A stretch of 64,000 nucleotides of DNA from Paracyclopina nana (lineage: Eukaryota > Arthropoda > Copepoda > Cyclopoida > Cyclopettidae). The notes under the pieces are model-generated. The model was not told the origin of the DNA, searched no databases, and saw nothing but the letters and a program-made list of their open reading frames with translations. The stretch is from NCBI GenBank assembly GCA_019096065.1, contig JAGUCH010000003.1:7626001-7690000 (forward strand), read 5' to 3'. This document shows positions 14,101 to 24,177 of this stretch, in pieces. A program made the position numbers and the translations under genes. Position 1 is the first letter of the stretch. Each line of letters starts with the position of its first letter.

Positions 14101-17100
14101 TCGGCAATTGCGCCGCGTTAACGCATGCACGCCAGACAGCCAAAAATTCAGCACCATCTATTGCATTATGCTTGTCTTTTGTTCCCTATATAGCATATTT
14201 TCAAATACAGGGAAAACTGGGAGATCACACAGCAGTGGAAATGTGCTCGAAGACACTGAAATGGAAGCAGCTGCAGCCTCGGTGAGGCAGGTGAAGTTTC
14301 ATCATAAAACCACCACTCATCATCATCCCGTTGATAAGCTGCAAAAATCCCTGTCTGATGGTGAGCTGCTTGACGATGATGACACGAAAGCACAGCCATG
14401 CCATACCTCAAATAAGTCAGTGAAGGCTGTGAAGTTTTCTCCTCACCCCAGCCAATCTAACCAGTCTGAGAAGTTTTCTCCTCACCCCAGCCAATCTAAC
14501 CAGTCTGAAGAGGAAGTCAGTGACAGGGACCTGCCTGAATTAGCCCCGATCAGCCAGGAGGATATCGTTCGAAAAATGCTGAAGAAGCAAAACAGCAGCC
14601 AAAGTCAAGGCAAATCCTCAGACGACACGGAGGAGGATTTGGGCAAAACCCTTTCTCCACTTGGCTCAACCAGTTCTCTGCAGGATTTGATTGAGTCCAG
14701 CTCAGCTCGCGCGAGTGCTGATCCAGTCCCAAGGGGAGCCTGGATAGAACGCCAAAGGCAGAAAGTGTCTCGAGAAGAAGAAGAGCCCATTATAACAAAT
14801 GATCCTCAAATTATTGAAAATAGTTGCATGTTGAATTCCGTAGTAACCAATGAGACCTCCTCGGTATCTACTTTGGCCCCGGAAGTTTTGCTGAAAGGTA
14901 CGACATCAGAGCAGGAAGAAGGGGAGCTAGAGGATGAGCTTGAAAAGCTTGATCACTATTTGGAGTCGCCTGAACGAGAGCCGGAAGAAGAAGAGAAGCA
15001 TGCCAGTGGCGTGGTGGAAGCCCAGCTCAAAACCAATGTTGACTCTGGCTTACCATTAAACGACATCAAACAGGTTAAGTCTCCGACGCACAGCCTCGCT
15101 AGTTCAAGCTCTGGCAGCTACAGTGTGAACAACAACCACAACGGTAACGAAAATGGAGTCGTGAAGAAAGAAGCTACTTCTTCAGTAGAAAAGAAAGCAA
15201 TTATTGTACAGCAGCAGCAGCAGACATCTCTTGAGGTCGAGCCCTGTGGTGAAACTCCAGAGCTGCAGTCTTCCATTGCAATAACATCATCATCTTGTGA
15301 TGTTGCAGACCACCACGACGACGTCATCGAGCAAAAAGTGGAAGATACACAACGAGCGGGCAATGCTGTCATTGAAGATCAAAGTCCAGATGCTTCTTCC
15401 ACAGGCCTAATTCGTCAAAGTCATCCTGAGCCTGCTCCAGGTTGTGAAAGCGTTGAAAGAGCTGCAAATGTAATCATGTCACCCCAAATTGAAGGGGAAG
15501 ACATCAAGCAGAGGAAGCAAGAGCTGAAATTAGAGCTTGACGTCTCCACCCCACCCACAATGCTCAACCTTCCCATCTCACTGACTTCGGAGGACTCCAC
15601 TGAAAACTCCATGATCTGGCAACGCATTCCCATGGGATCTGGGGATGTGAGGCGCAAACGGGAAGCCTTCGAGCAGCAAATCAAGGCCATCTCTCTTGAC
15701 CATGGAACGGGTGGTGGCGTCACAGCTGCCCACAAAATTGCCAAAAAGATCCTCTGCGAAGAGGCCACGCCCCCTGGGGGCTTGGCCAGAAGTCCTGCCA
15801 TGCACCAAGGCTTTCGCCAAGAGGAATGGATTGTGGAGAGGACTCCCGTCAATACTCCAGACACTGCCAATGACAAGGTGGTTGTTGCCATGATAAATCT
15901 CAGCGATGAGGAGACCAGCAACCACTTGGACTCGGATGTGGTTTTCAGGTCTTCAACTGCGGCCTCAACTCCTCAAGATGGATCAATGATAAGCTCTTTG
16001 GGGCCCTCCTCAGTTGACTTGACTCAAGACCACATTCAGGTCCCACCCAAAGGCTCTACTTCAGCCCCTGCCAACTTGGGCGATGCTCTCACCCCTGAGC
16101 CTCAAAAGCATGAAGATGAGCCTCAGGTTGAGGTTGCCCTTGTACCTCCTCCTGCTCATATAGTGGAGCCCCCAGAACCTCCAGCAGGATTTGGAGACTC
16201 CCCTGAACACCATAGGAAAACTTCCCAAGACTTGCCAGGTAAAAAGTAGCCAAGCATATTTTATCTGTAGCTAACGTGGGCCAACTTTGCGCACCCAAGT
16301 AACTTTTTCATGAAAAATTTGCCAACTTGTCACGAGGATCTCTGGCAGCTTTTGACATAGGTATTAAATTGGCATTATGTATGATGAAAAAAAGGCATTG
16401 AAGTGGCATTCATTCAATTATCGCCAAAATCCTGTTATAATTTCCATTAGGTTTCCACGAGGCCGTGTCAGATCAGCCTTTGCCTCAGGATGAACTTTTG
16501 ATGGCCTCGGAGGAGCTTGAGACCGCTCCTGAACTGCACATCACTGAAGCTTTCCAGCCGGCCTCCGAGGTCGTTTACTCTGTCAAAAAGGAATCAGCCA
16601 CGGAAAATTTGTTTGAGGCCGTCGTGTCCACGACCTCGGTCAGCCAAGAGGAGCCTCGGAAATTGTCCTCCACTTCTTCACCCGCTTCGAGGCCGTCCAC
16701 AGTGATGACAAGCACGGTGACCTCGAAAAATTCACGGTCCAGGAGTCGCTCGAGCTCGAAAGAGAGGCTGCTTTCCACTCTGGCTCGAAGCGAAAATGCG
16801 CCTCAAACCTCGCATGAAGAGGACGAGGTGGAAGGTAATTAAATTGACTCTTCTATTGTCAATTTACGAGATGAAAAGTGCGAGGCAAAAAAGAACATCT
16901 AAGAAGCCAATATTGCATGCAACTCTTTTCATTCATGTATACGCTCTATACGGCCACCTCAACTCTCTTGGTGGTGGAGAGGACTAATGTCCCATGGGAT
17001 TTTGAAGCCTTTTGTGCTTTCACATTCTTCACTAGAATTTCCACTCCGTTGTATTTACAGGCCTCTATTTGGGTGGATACGATAGAACTGCTTGGGCCTT

Positions 17101-19044
17101 CATCGGCAAGCTTTCGACCATCTCCTCTCAAGGGCACCAAGGTAATTTAGCACACAAAGTTATAAGTGATTCCAGGAGTGTACTATGTAGTTGCAACTTG
17201 TGTGTGTGTCATTTGATTCCCTGAAAGCCGGGATATCAAAAGGACCAACAAAAAGTTTCAAAGCAGCATGCTGATGTTACTTGGCAGCATATAAAGTAAA
17301 TCTTTGGAACGATGTTGTTGATCTCTGAACTTTCAGAAGAAAGCAAAATGGTTCCACTCCAGCGGTCCGAGTCAATCGAATCGACCCAAAGTGAACGCGA
17401 ATTCCGGAAGAAGTATCAAGCCATCACCCACAGAATGGTCCACAGGAAGTCCAGCGCTGTTATGTATAGCCGGATCCTCGAACGGACATTCGGTTAGCTC
17501 GATCCAGCTCTTATTTTCTCCCCAAGGACACAAGTGAATATAAGGCCTTTCTTCTTTTGCAGAATGCAATAAAACCGTCCGCGTTCTGCGCGTTCGGGGA
17601 GAATTCGGATTTCGCATTCATGGATCAAGGCCTGTGGTCGTTTCGGCCATCGAACCAGCCACTCCTGCTGAAACGAGTGGCCTCGAGGTCGGAGACATTA
17701 TTCTGACCATAAACGGGGTTAACGTCCTCGACTTGCCTCACACTGAGGTCGTCAAAACAGCCCAAACTGGTAAGATTTCAAAACTTGGTGATGTGAAGAA
17801 GGCGCCACACAAAGCTGCCATTCATATGCTAAAACGCGTTTTATTAATGCCCACCCAAGGGAGCTCGTGGCTTTCATGGCCGAGGCCATTGTTGGCCTTC
17901 GTATTTTGATCTCCCTCTTAATCTTAATAGGATGTGATGAATTGGAGCTTGGCCTGGCCAGAGTGCAAGATTTGTCGACGGAGCAACTTAGGAGTCTGGA
18001 CCCTATGAATCTCGCCTATGTTCGCCTGGATGACTCTTTGAGAATCCTCATTTCTGGCTATTTGTGGAAACTAAGTCGGTCAATCATGCCCACGACCTCA
18101 GTGGGATCCGCATCATCTCTTGTGTCCAAATGGAGCCGGCGATTTTTCGTCCTCAGAGCTGATTCATGCCTTTACTTTTTCAAAAAAGAGCAGGTACTTG
18201 GATCTCTTTGCTTTGTCGGATGTGCTGTTGATTAGATGCTTTTTTGAATTTTTCAGGATAGTCGGCCTCTTGGTGCTACATCCGTTTCTGGATGTGTAAT
18301 TTTGTCCGGAGGCGATGAAGAGGAAGAGGGGAAACCATTCACTTTCCGCCTCAAATTGGCGTCTTCATCCAACTCCTCCGCCACGACTGCAGTTTTGTGC
18401 TTGGCCACAGACAATCAGCCCGACTATGACAATTGGATCCATTCAATTGCTCATAGTGCGCAAACTGCCAACAAAGAACAGGTAAATTGACCATTCTTAA
18501 ATTATAAGATCTTTAAAGGTTCTGATTGTTTCTTTCGCCTCGAAGGATGATCTCTGGATGGAAATGAGCAGACAAAAGATGAAAATGGCTCCTGTGGATT
18601 TTGTGAACGTCGACTGCAAAGGATATTTAGTGAAATTGGATGGAGTCAGCAAAACGTGGAAGAAGAGATTTTGTGTGCTCAGCGATGCTTTCCTTTACCT
18701 TTACACGGATCAGGAAACGGAATATGCTCTAGGTAAACTATTAGTAGTTGCCTGCTTAATCTGATGCTAATTGCTCTAAATCCTCGCACAGCTGCCATTT
18801 GCCTGCATGGATATCGAGTACAATCGACAGGAAGCCTCGGAGGAAATAAAAAGCATACGTTTGAGCTCATCCCACCTGATTCGAGCCTCAAGTACTTTTA
18901 CTTTGTGGCCGACACAGAAACGGAAAAGAAAAGGTGCAAATGCTTTCCAAGACCACTAAACACAAAAACGTTATGATGACCTTTCTTTACAGATGGTTGG
19001 CCTCTCTGGAGTACTCGATCGATCGGTGGATGAAGTTGAGCTAA
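5193..19044 (+). CDS. Large PDZ-PH-PH scaffold protein (5' end not seen)
   Basis: Visible exons, all with GT/AG sites and matching phases: 5193-5347, 6868-7098, 7772-7916, 8920-9182, 10082-10384, 11066-11345, 12039-12145, 12975-13374, 14211-16238, 16451-16834, 17061-17141, 17337-17492, 17563-17769, 17931-18193, 18257-18481, 18546-18732, 18792-18933, 18993-19044 (TAA). They give about 1,869 residues. The first ~1,500 look disordered: a poly-Gln run, a Pro-rich stretch ([13 protein letters not shown]), a His-rich stretch and acidic regions. A PDZ domain follows (carboxylate loop EFGF, then [16 protein letters not shown]), then two PH domains ([24 protein letters not shown], ending in the usual Trp helix [13 protein letters not shown]). 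The protein ends straight after PH2. Inference: a membrane-recruited cortical scaffold. The PDZ plus two PH order recalls vertebrate PDZPH1, but this rests on architecture only. The first visible exon starts in mid-codon, so upstream coding exons exist; none was convincing in 1-5192. Confidence 0.85.
11363..11515. mobile_element. MITE, family 1 copy B, inside an intron
   Basis: It has the same GCCCGGTTCCAAC ends as copy A, flanked on both sides by TA (11361-11362 and 11516-11517), and shares the central GCTGAGCGCGCGAGCTAGC. It begins 18 bases after the exon ending at 11345 of the PDZ-PH-PH gene, so it sits just beyond the 5' splice site. Length 153 bp. Confidence 0.8.
14432..14509 (+). repeat. 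39-bp tandem duplication within coding exon
   Basis: Two adjacent 39-base units, nearly identical, encode [13 protein letters not shown] twice in the long exon of the PDZ-PH-PH gene. The frame is kept. Near-identity points to a recent slip. Confidence 0.9.
17563..17769 (+). other. PDZ domain exon
   Basis: This single exon, with phase 1 at both ends, encodes nearly the whole PDZ domain: beta strand [12 protein letters not shown], the ligand loop EFGF followed by [15 protein letters not shown], then the [14 protein letters not shown] core and the helix HTEVVKTAQ. The usual GLGF loop reads EFGF. Helix alphaB begins with His, which in many PDZ domains goes with class I ligands (S/T-x-hydrophobic at the C terminus). 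Because the exon is symmetrical it could be skipped without a frameshift. Confidence 0.85.
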
Positions 19045-19110
19045 TTCTAGTTGCATTGAAATCAAATCTAATTTTGATACAGCCAATAAGTGCCAAATCA
19101 AGTTACTCTT

Positions 19111-19116
19111 AATAAA
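19111..19116 (+). promoter_or_regulatory. Poly(A) signal of the PDZ-PH-PH gene
   Basis: AATAAA lies 66 bases after the TAA at 19042-19044. The next bases reach the 3' region of the oppositely transcribed ERMARD gene. Confidence 0.6.
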
Positions 19117-19139
19117 ATTAAAGACTGCGCATCAAACGC

Positions 19140-19145
19140 TTTATT
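19140..19145 (-). promoter_or_regulatory. Poly(A) signal of ERMARD
   Basis: AATAAA on the minus strand, 30 bases beyond the ERMARD stop. With the plus-strand signal at 19111 it implies that the two converging transcripts overlap by a few tens of bases at their 3' ends. Confidence 0.55.
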
Positions 19146-19175
19146 ACCTTCATCTTTTGCACAGGAAATGACGTC

Positions 19176-21206
19176 TCATGAATTGATTTCGGTTAATTTG
19201 GGCAATTCTTGAATGACAGCAGAAGAGGGCTTCGTGAGCTGCTTCGATTTCAGCTCTCGGTTGAGAAAATCCAATTCCAAGATGAGCTTTGCACACTTTG
19301 TCACAATCGCTCCGGATTCGTCCCACCGATTTTTGGAAATGTGCGCATTGTGGGCCAGATTCTCCCCATACTTGAGCATCTTCTTGCCGACCTTAAACAG
19401 ATCGATTCTGTCGTCAAAGTTCTCCATGTTCACAATTATGAACGTGATCCAGGCTTGAAACAGAAGACATGTCCTTGGCACGGTCTCAAGCATGCGGCCA
19501 TAAGTGGCTAATTGCCGCGAGTTTAATTCGTTGCCTTCATGCTTGATCATTTTGTCGTCTAAATTCTCCATGGAGCGCTCAAGGCTGAGTCGTATCGTCA
19601 TTAGCAGCCGTCTAAAAAGGCTATTGATGACATACTCGTACTTGGGCCGATACAACGTCTGAATTTGTACCGTCTCGCAAAACCTTCGCACAGCCTCGCC
19701 GATTGAATCAAAATGCTCCGAGGTGACAAAGCCCAAACACGAATCCATCCTTGGCAAAAGGTTTATCATCGGGTCCTCTGGATCCAAAGTCAAATTGGCC
19801 GATGTAGTAAGGCTGGGATGGTCGAGAACATTTTGTAGTTCTATGACCACCTCATCGATTTCATCAACTAGCAGCCTTTTGGGATGAAAAAGGGCGTGGT
19901 AGTCATTGAACGAAGCGACTCTTTCTGAGGTCAGTGGTGACAGGTACTGGTCGATATCGTTGAAGCTGGCCATGATAATGTAAATGCACATCCTCAAAAT
20001 GTTGTTCGTGATCTCCTCGTCAAGGTTGATTTCGCCATGGCTGAACTTGTCACGAAGCCTTGGACCTTCGGGTAGAATCAGGCAGTCCATTAGCAACTCC
20101 ATATGCCGATCACCAATCGTGACGGGAAAGAGATTCTCCACTTCCTTGTCTTCCTCAGGATCCAGCCTGATCTTGGACAAGATCTCGTCAAAAGTAGTGT
20201 ACAGCTTATCATCTTCGGCTGTCAGAGATCGTGATTGGCAACTGTTCACCAAAGTGAACAGCAATCTGGCTTGGCACTCCCATTCAGGAATCAAGAGGTT
20301 CAAGGCTTGCCTGAATTTATTTTTGCTCAGCAACTTGTGGACGCGAGCGAGTAAAGGACCCTTTGGATTGTCATCTCTGATTCCCTGCACAAAACTTGCT
20401 CCGACTTCATCGATGGTGAGTGGAATTGATGAGTAGATGCGCTCTATTTTGGCCAGCATTCCTCGTTGCCCAAGAAGGTCGACATTCGGCCTAGGCTCCA
20501 TTCTTTCTACTCCCTGAATAATAAGCGCTTCGCCTACGCTGAAGATCAGAACAATCATGGAAGACGCCAATGCTGGATGGATCTCTCCCGGTCTTGGGAA
20601 CCCGTGCCAGACAAGGTTTCTCAGATTGAGACCTTGTGGAGTACCGGTCATGATGTGGAGGAGCAAAATCAAAATTTCACTTCCGATGACTTGATGCAAC
20701 TCTTGAGTGTTGATGAGATCTCGCAGCAAGCTTGGAATTTTCAGCTTCTTGTTTGACGAGTAGAGAAGGTTGCCCAAAGATCGCTCAAGCATGGGAGTCA
20801 ATGACAGCAACACTTCATGAGCCACACACTTGTCATCTCTGGTTTGAATGATGGTAATGGCTTCATAAATGAGCCTTGGATGAGTCAGCCAGGTAAGTGT
20901 TGGATCATTGGAAATATCCCTGTTGAACTTTTCTCTGATGAGCAGATCATGAGCGTAGTTGAACAACGGACTGAGTCTTCTTAAAATCACTTTGTACCAC
21001 TGGCTGTTTCTGGCACCGAAGTCACTAATGTTGACACTGCCCAGGAGGAATAGCAAAGGCTGATCTTCAAACACAATCACTTGCCCCTCCTTTCTTAGGC
21101 ATTGAAGGGCTTGGTCATTAAGGGCTGCATCACGGCACGGCTCAACGGCCAGCCTAAGCAGCTGTTTCACATTGGTCGACAAGTAAGATGAGGTCCTACG
21201 CTCCAT
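19176..21206 (-). CDS. ERMARD: ERMARD, ER membrane-associated RNA degradation protein homologue
   Basis: One uninterrupted 676-residue frame without introns, close to the human protein's 678. Diagnostic blocks recalled from human ERMARD are present: GLNLRNLVWHGF (human GLNLRNVLWHGF), LTAEDDKLYTTFDEILSK (human LTAESTALYTTFDQILAK) and EGPRLRDKFSHGEINL (human EGPRIRDHLSHGEINL). The LRN..HG motif is the signature of the DUF4209-type domain. A hydrophobic stretch near residues 600-615 (CLLFQAWITFIIVNM) corresponds to the C-terminal membrane segment. ERMARD is an ER membrane protein linked to RNA decay and, in humans, to neuronal migration; its biochemical activity is not settled. It starts 28 bases after the ERCC1 stop on the same strand with no poly(A) signal in the gap. 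The lack of introns among intron-bearing neighbours is unusual. Confidence 0.95.
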   Translation of the reverse strand: MERRTSSYLSTNVKQLLRLAVEPCRDAALNDQALQCLRKEGQVIVFEDQPLLFLLGSVNISDFGARNSQWYKVILRRLSPLFNYAHDLLIREKFNRDISNDPTLTWLTHPRLIYEAITIIQTRDDKCVAHEVLLSLTPMLERSLGNLLYSSNKKLKIPSLLRDLINTQELHQVIGSEILILLLHIMTGTPQGLNLRNLVWHGFPRPGEIHPALASSMIVLIFSVGEALIIQGVERMEPRPNVDLLGQRGMLAKIERIYSSIPLTIDEVGASFVQGIRDDNPKGPLLARVHKLLSKNKFRQALNLLIPEWECQARLLFTLVNSCQSRSLTAEDDKLYTTFDEILSKIRLDPEEDKEVENLFPVTIGDRHMELLMDCLILPEGPRLRDKFSHGEINLDEEITNNILRMCIYIIMASFNDIDQYLSPLTSERVASFNDYHALFHPKRLLVDEIDEVVIELQNVLDHPSLTTSANLTLDPEDPMINLLPRMDSCLGFVTSEHFDSIGEAVRRFCETVQIQTLYRPKYEYVINSLFRRLLMTIRLSLERSMENLDDKMIKHEGNELNSRQLATYGRMLETVPRTCLLFQAWITFIIVNMENFDDRIDLFKVGKKMLKYGENLAHNAHISKNRWDESGAIVTKCAKLILELDFLNRELKSKQLTKPSSAVIQELPKLTEINS

Positions 21207-21234
21207 AGTTCAAAGTCTTGAGATTGTTTACTGT

Positions 21235-21882
21235 CTATCGCTTGAAGGCTTGGTGAAGCACTTTGTGCAGCCTTTGAGCCTTATGAGGACCGAAGCCAGG
21301 ACACAAGGTCAAATCTTCAATGGATGCTTTCACAATGTTTTCAAGGCTTCCAAACACACTTATGAGAGTGACGGCGTCCGTTTTGTTGACCGATTTCACT
21401 GTGGTGAGAGCATCAACTAATTTCGAATGAGGATCAGGGTTGGACTTTTCCATGATCATGTCAGGAGGCTTGTTCTCGTAGGCTTTGTACGTTTCGAGAA
21501 TTTTGCCAGCCTCCTCTTGACTCCAGGCGAGAATCAAGGTGAGTTCACTCAGAATTGAGATCCTCATGAGCTGTTTCAAGGCATGATGGGGTTCAGTGAT
21601 GTCCACCTGGACAAGGAGTATCCGGAGCTCGAATCCGGTGAAAGTCTTCAACCGTTCGTGGATGTAGTCCGGGTTCAAAGTGTGGTACTTAAGGCTCAAG
21701 TAGAGAGCAGCGGCCTTTGAGCCCAACACATAGTCTGGTATGATGGTGTCACTAAACTCCCACGGGACAAGTCTGATGGATTTCAAGATAGGATTACCTC
21801 GCTGCCTTGAACTCACTGTGATGGAGCCACTTAATTTGGGTCGTGAAGTAGCTTCCTCATTGGCTGGAGCAGTCGAGGCCAT
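21235..21882 (-). CDS. ERCC1: ERCC1, DNA excision repair protein (XPF partner)
   Basis: A 215-residue single-exon frame. The central nuclease-like domain is clear: [84 protein letters not shown]. It is followed by the tandem helix-hairpin-helix region ([38 protein letters not shown]). ERCC1 has no nuclease motif of its own; it pairs with XPF/ERCC4 through the HhH2 region and positions the 5' incision in nucleotide excision repair and crosslink repair in the nucleus. Human ERCC1 has 297 residues; here the N-terminal tail is short, so the XPA-binding segment is reduced. The start codon is 6 bases after the stop of the upstream small gene, and the stop is 28 bases before ERMARD. The gene lacks introns here. 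Confidence 0.96.
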   Translation of the reverse strand: MASTAPANEEATSRPKLSGSITVSSRQRGNPILKSIRLVPWEFSDTIIPDYVLGSKAAALYLSLKYHTLNPDYIHERLKTFTGFELRILLVQVDITEPHHALKQLMRISILSELTLILAWSQEEAGKILETYKAYENKPPDMIMEKSNPDPHSKLVDALTTVKSVNKTDAVTLISVFGSLENIVKASIEDLTLCPGFGPHKAQRLHKVLHQAFKR

Positions 21883-21888
21883 TTTCTC

Positions 21889-22192
21889 TTAATGATTGGC
21901 TTGAACATGAGGAGCAGTCATGACGATTCTTGTTGTGGCAGGCGCTCCATTAGATTGCTTCATTGTTGGGGCCTATAACAAGAACTCACGTTACGCCCTC
22001 CTCGAGTAAGAGTGCTCACTCAAAAGAAATCAATTTTCGGATACGAAAGTAACAATGACTCACCACAGACTTGACTGGGACATGGTTGAATTCCTGGGCA
22101 GCAGGGTCCAGCATCATGGTCATATCAGCTAGTTTGTGAAACGTTTCGCCTGCTTTGGTAAATATTTCTCCAACTTTGGTGGCCGAGTTCAT
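21889..22192 (-). CDS. 70-residue BAP18-like small protein
   Basis: Two exons: 22192-22064 (43 codons) and 21972-21889 (28 codons with TAA). The intron has GTGAGT and TATAG and phase 0. The first 30 residues, MNSATKVGEIFTKAGETF followed by HKLADMTMMLDP, closely follow the start of BAP18 (human C17orf49: TSASTKVGEIFSAAGAAF), a subunit of chromatin complexes. The SANT/Myb domain that follows in BAP18 is absent; instead there is a short tail ending HVQANH. A consensus 3' splice site (TTTATTTCCTTCCAG) directly abuts the ATG. It lies 76 bases after the DNAAF10 stop and 6 bases before ERCC1. It may be a shortened paralogue, a microprotein, or the start of an alternatively spliced longer product. 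Function unknown. Confidence 0.7.
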
Positions 22193-22267
22193 CTGGAAGG
22201 AAATAAAATGCGAATTTTACATTGTGTAATGGTAGACATGGCATGGACGGATGATGATTTTGTGTAT

Positions 22268-24177
22268 TTAGACCACGTTTAGCTTGGTCACAATGACTAG
22301 ACGAATTTTCTGGTCGAATGCAGTGCAAACGCCCAGGCCCGTTTTATCCGGACTCCAGTCAAATCCTGATATGGGCTGATCACCAACAGTAGACTCTTGT
22401 AGCTTTTCAATTTCACCAACTACGCCCACTTTAGAGTCATCGTCTAATACTTTCTGTCTCTTTTCCGGATAATTGTACCTAGAAAAACGAAGAAGGGGAA
22501 ATTGATCAATTAACAAGAATAATACGAAAAAGCATTACTTGAAGAGTCCCACACAACCGGAGCCTCCCATGGTGGCGAATATCTCTCGATTTTGCGGCAG
22601 AAATTTGCCACCCCAAATTGTTTGGCCTTTTTCGACCTTGTAGTCGAGGCCGGCAAATCCTTGCTTTTCGTGGAACGTCCTTAAGTCCCACATGTGAATT
22701 CGGCCTTCTAGACACGTGGCAAGCAGTTTGTTCATTTCGATATCTTTGCGGTCGAAAGCCAGGCCACAAATTCCATTCGGCAATTGGTTCTCCCAGAAAA
22801 TGCCCATTTTACGTAGGTCAAACATTTTAAGGTCTCCATTGTCATAGCCGGACACCACCATTCGGTCATTGTCGTTGTGAGAGTGTCCAAACGCAACTGC
22901 CCAACAATCCCTCGAACCTGAAAGGAAGGCTTTCTAATTCTCCAACACACTGGGCATTTTCAAATAAATATTGGCTTGAGCAGTTTGGGTCTTAAATACA
23001 GCGTGCTGTATAAGAAAAAGGTCGCACGACCTTGAAGGAGAATGATCTATATACATTAACCCAGTTAACAGTTGCTCAATTAGTGCGTGAAAGCATGGAT
23101 ATGAAACGAAGGGAAAGGCTTTCCATTCAATGCTGTAATTGTAGTTAGGATTGACATGCCTTCGTTATCGATAAACAACTTCAGCTTATCTAAATATTTT
23201 AATAGGCCCAAGGAAATGGGCTCCCTGTGCTTACTCTATTTTGGCTGTCATAATAAAAAATGCCCTCTGGTTACGTAAGAAGAATACGAACAAAGTTTGC
23301 AGAATCGGCACTATACGAAAAAGTTTTATTCAACAGTTCGTCTACTCGCAGCAGATTTTTGCCGCAGTGCTTTGTTCAATAATTTAGTGTCAAGCAAGCC
23401 TTTTTCGCTAACAAAAAATGAATTGAACAAATGATAGTAATCATAGTTTATCAGAAATGGTAATGCAAGTATGTTCAAAAGGTATTTCAAGGCTGCTATG
23501 GCAAAAAATCGATTACCGACTGCGTACCTAGATTTAACAAGAGCTTTCTTTCCAGATAGCATTGAAATTGGTACATAAAGCTTTTTGATTACTCTTTTAA
23601 AATGGTTCAAATCTCTTGAGACACATTACGCATTATCACATAGGGCTACTGAAGTTGACATTAGCATACCTGAAGTAGAGTTGCTGTTTTTGGGCTGCAT
23701 GCAGGCGACAGGCCTATCCTTAAGCCTCGGATCCCAAACTTTGACAGTGCCATCCCTAGATCCGGTGACAATTTCTGGAGCTCCTCTTCCAATCCCAAGA
23801 CCCGCAACGCCGTCGATACAGTTGATTATCTTTTCGTGAGCCTTGACCGAAAATATCGGCCCTGCATTCAAACACTCCAGATCCCACATAGACAAATGGC
23901 CGTCAAAGTCTCCAGTGGACAAGTACCGATCTTCAAGCGAAGTTGCGCCAAAAGTGCCACACTTTATCGGATCCGGACGCTTGGCCTCGCACGATAGAGT
24001 CAGCTTTGAGGCCGAATTGATGGAGTAAATTTGAATGACTCCATGGCCTTTGATGTGAGATCCAAGGACGACGAAGCGGGCCGAGCATGGGATCCATTTG
24101 CAGTCGAACAAAGTGATTCCGTCCGTGCTCTCCTCGCAATAAGGAATCACTTGAGGCTTTGCAAAATGTTCAGCCAT
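22268..24177 (-). CDS. DNAAF10: DNAAF10 / WDR92, dynein axonemal assembly factor
   Basis: Three exons: 24177-23670, 22917-22539 and 22478-22268, giving 365 residues against 357 in human. The whole chain follows human WDR92: FDCKWIPCSARFV, IKCGTFGATSLEDRYLSTGD, GAPEIVTGSRDGTVKVWDPR, then across the first intron SRDCWAVAFGHSHND, SGYDNGDLKMFDLR, GICGLAFDRKDIEMNKLLAT, and the end ISGFDWSPDKTGLGVCTA followed by VIVTKLN. It is a seven-bladed WD40 propeller that works with the R2TP chaperone machinery to preassemble axonemal dynein arms in the cytoplasm. Its presence implies motile cilia or sperm flagella. It is the first gene of a tight head-to-tail row of four. No AATAAA lies between its stop and the next ATG. 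Confidence 0.96.
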
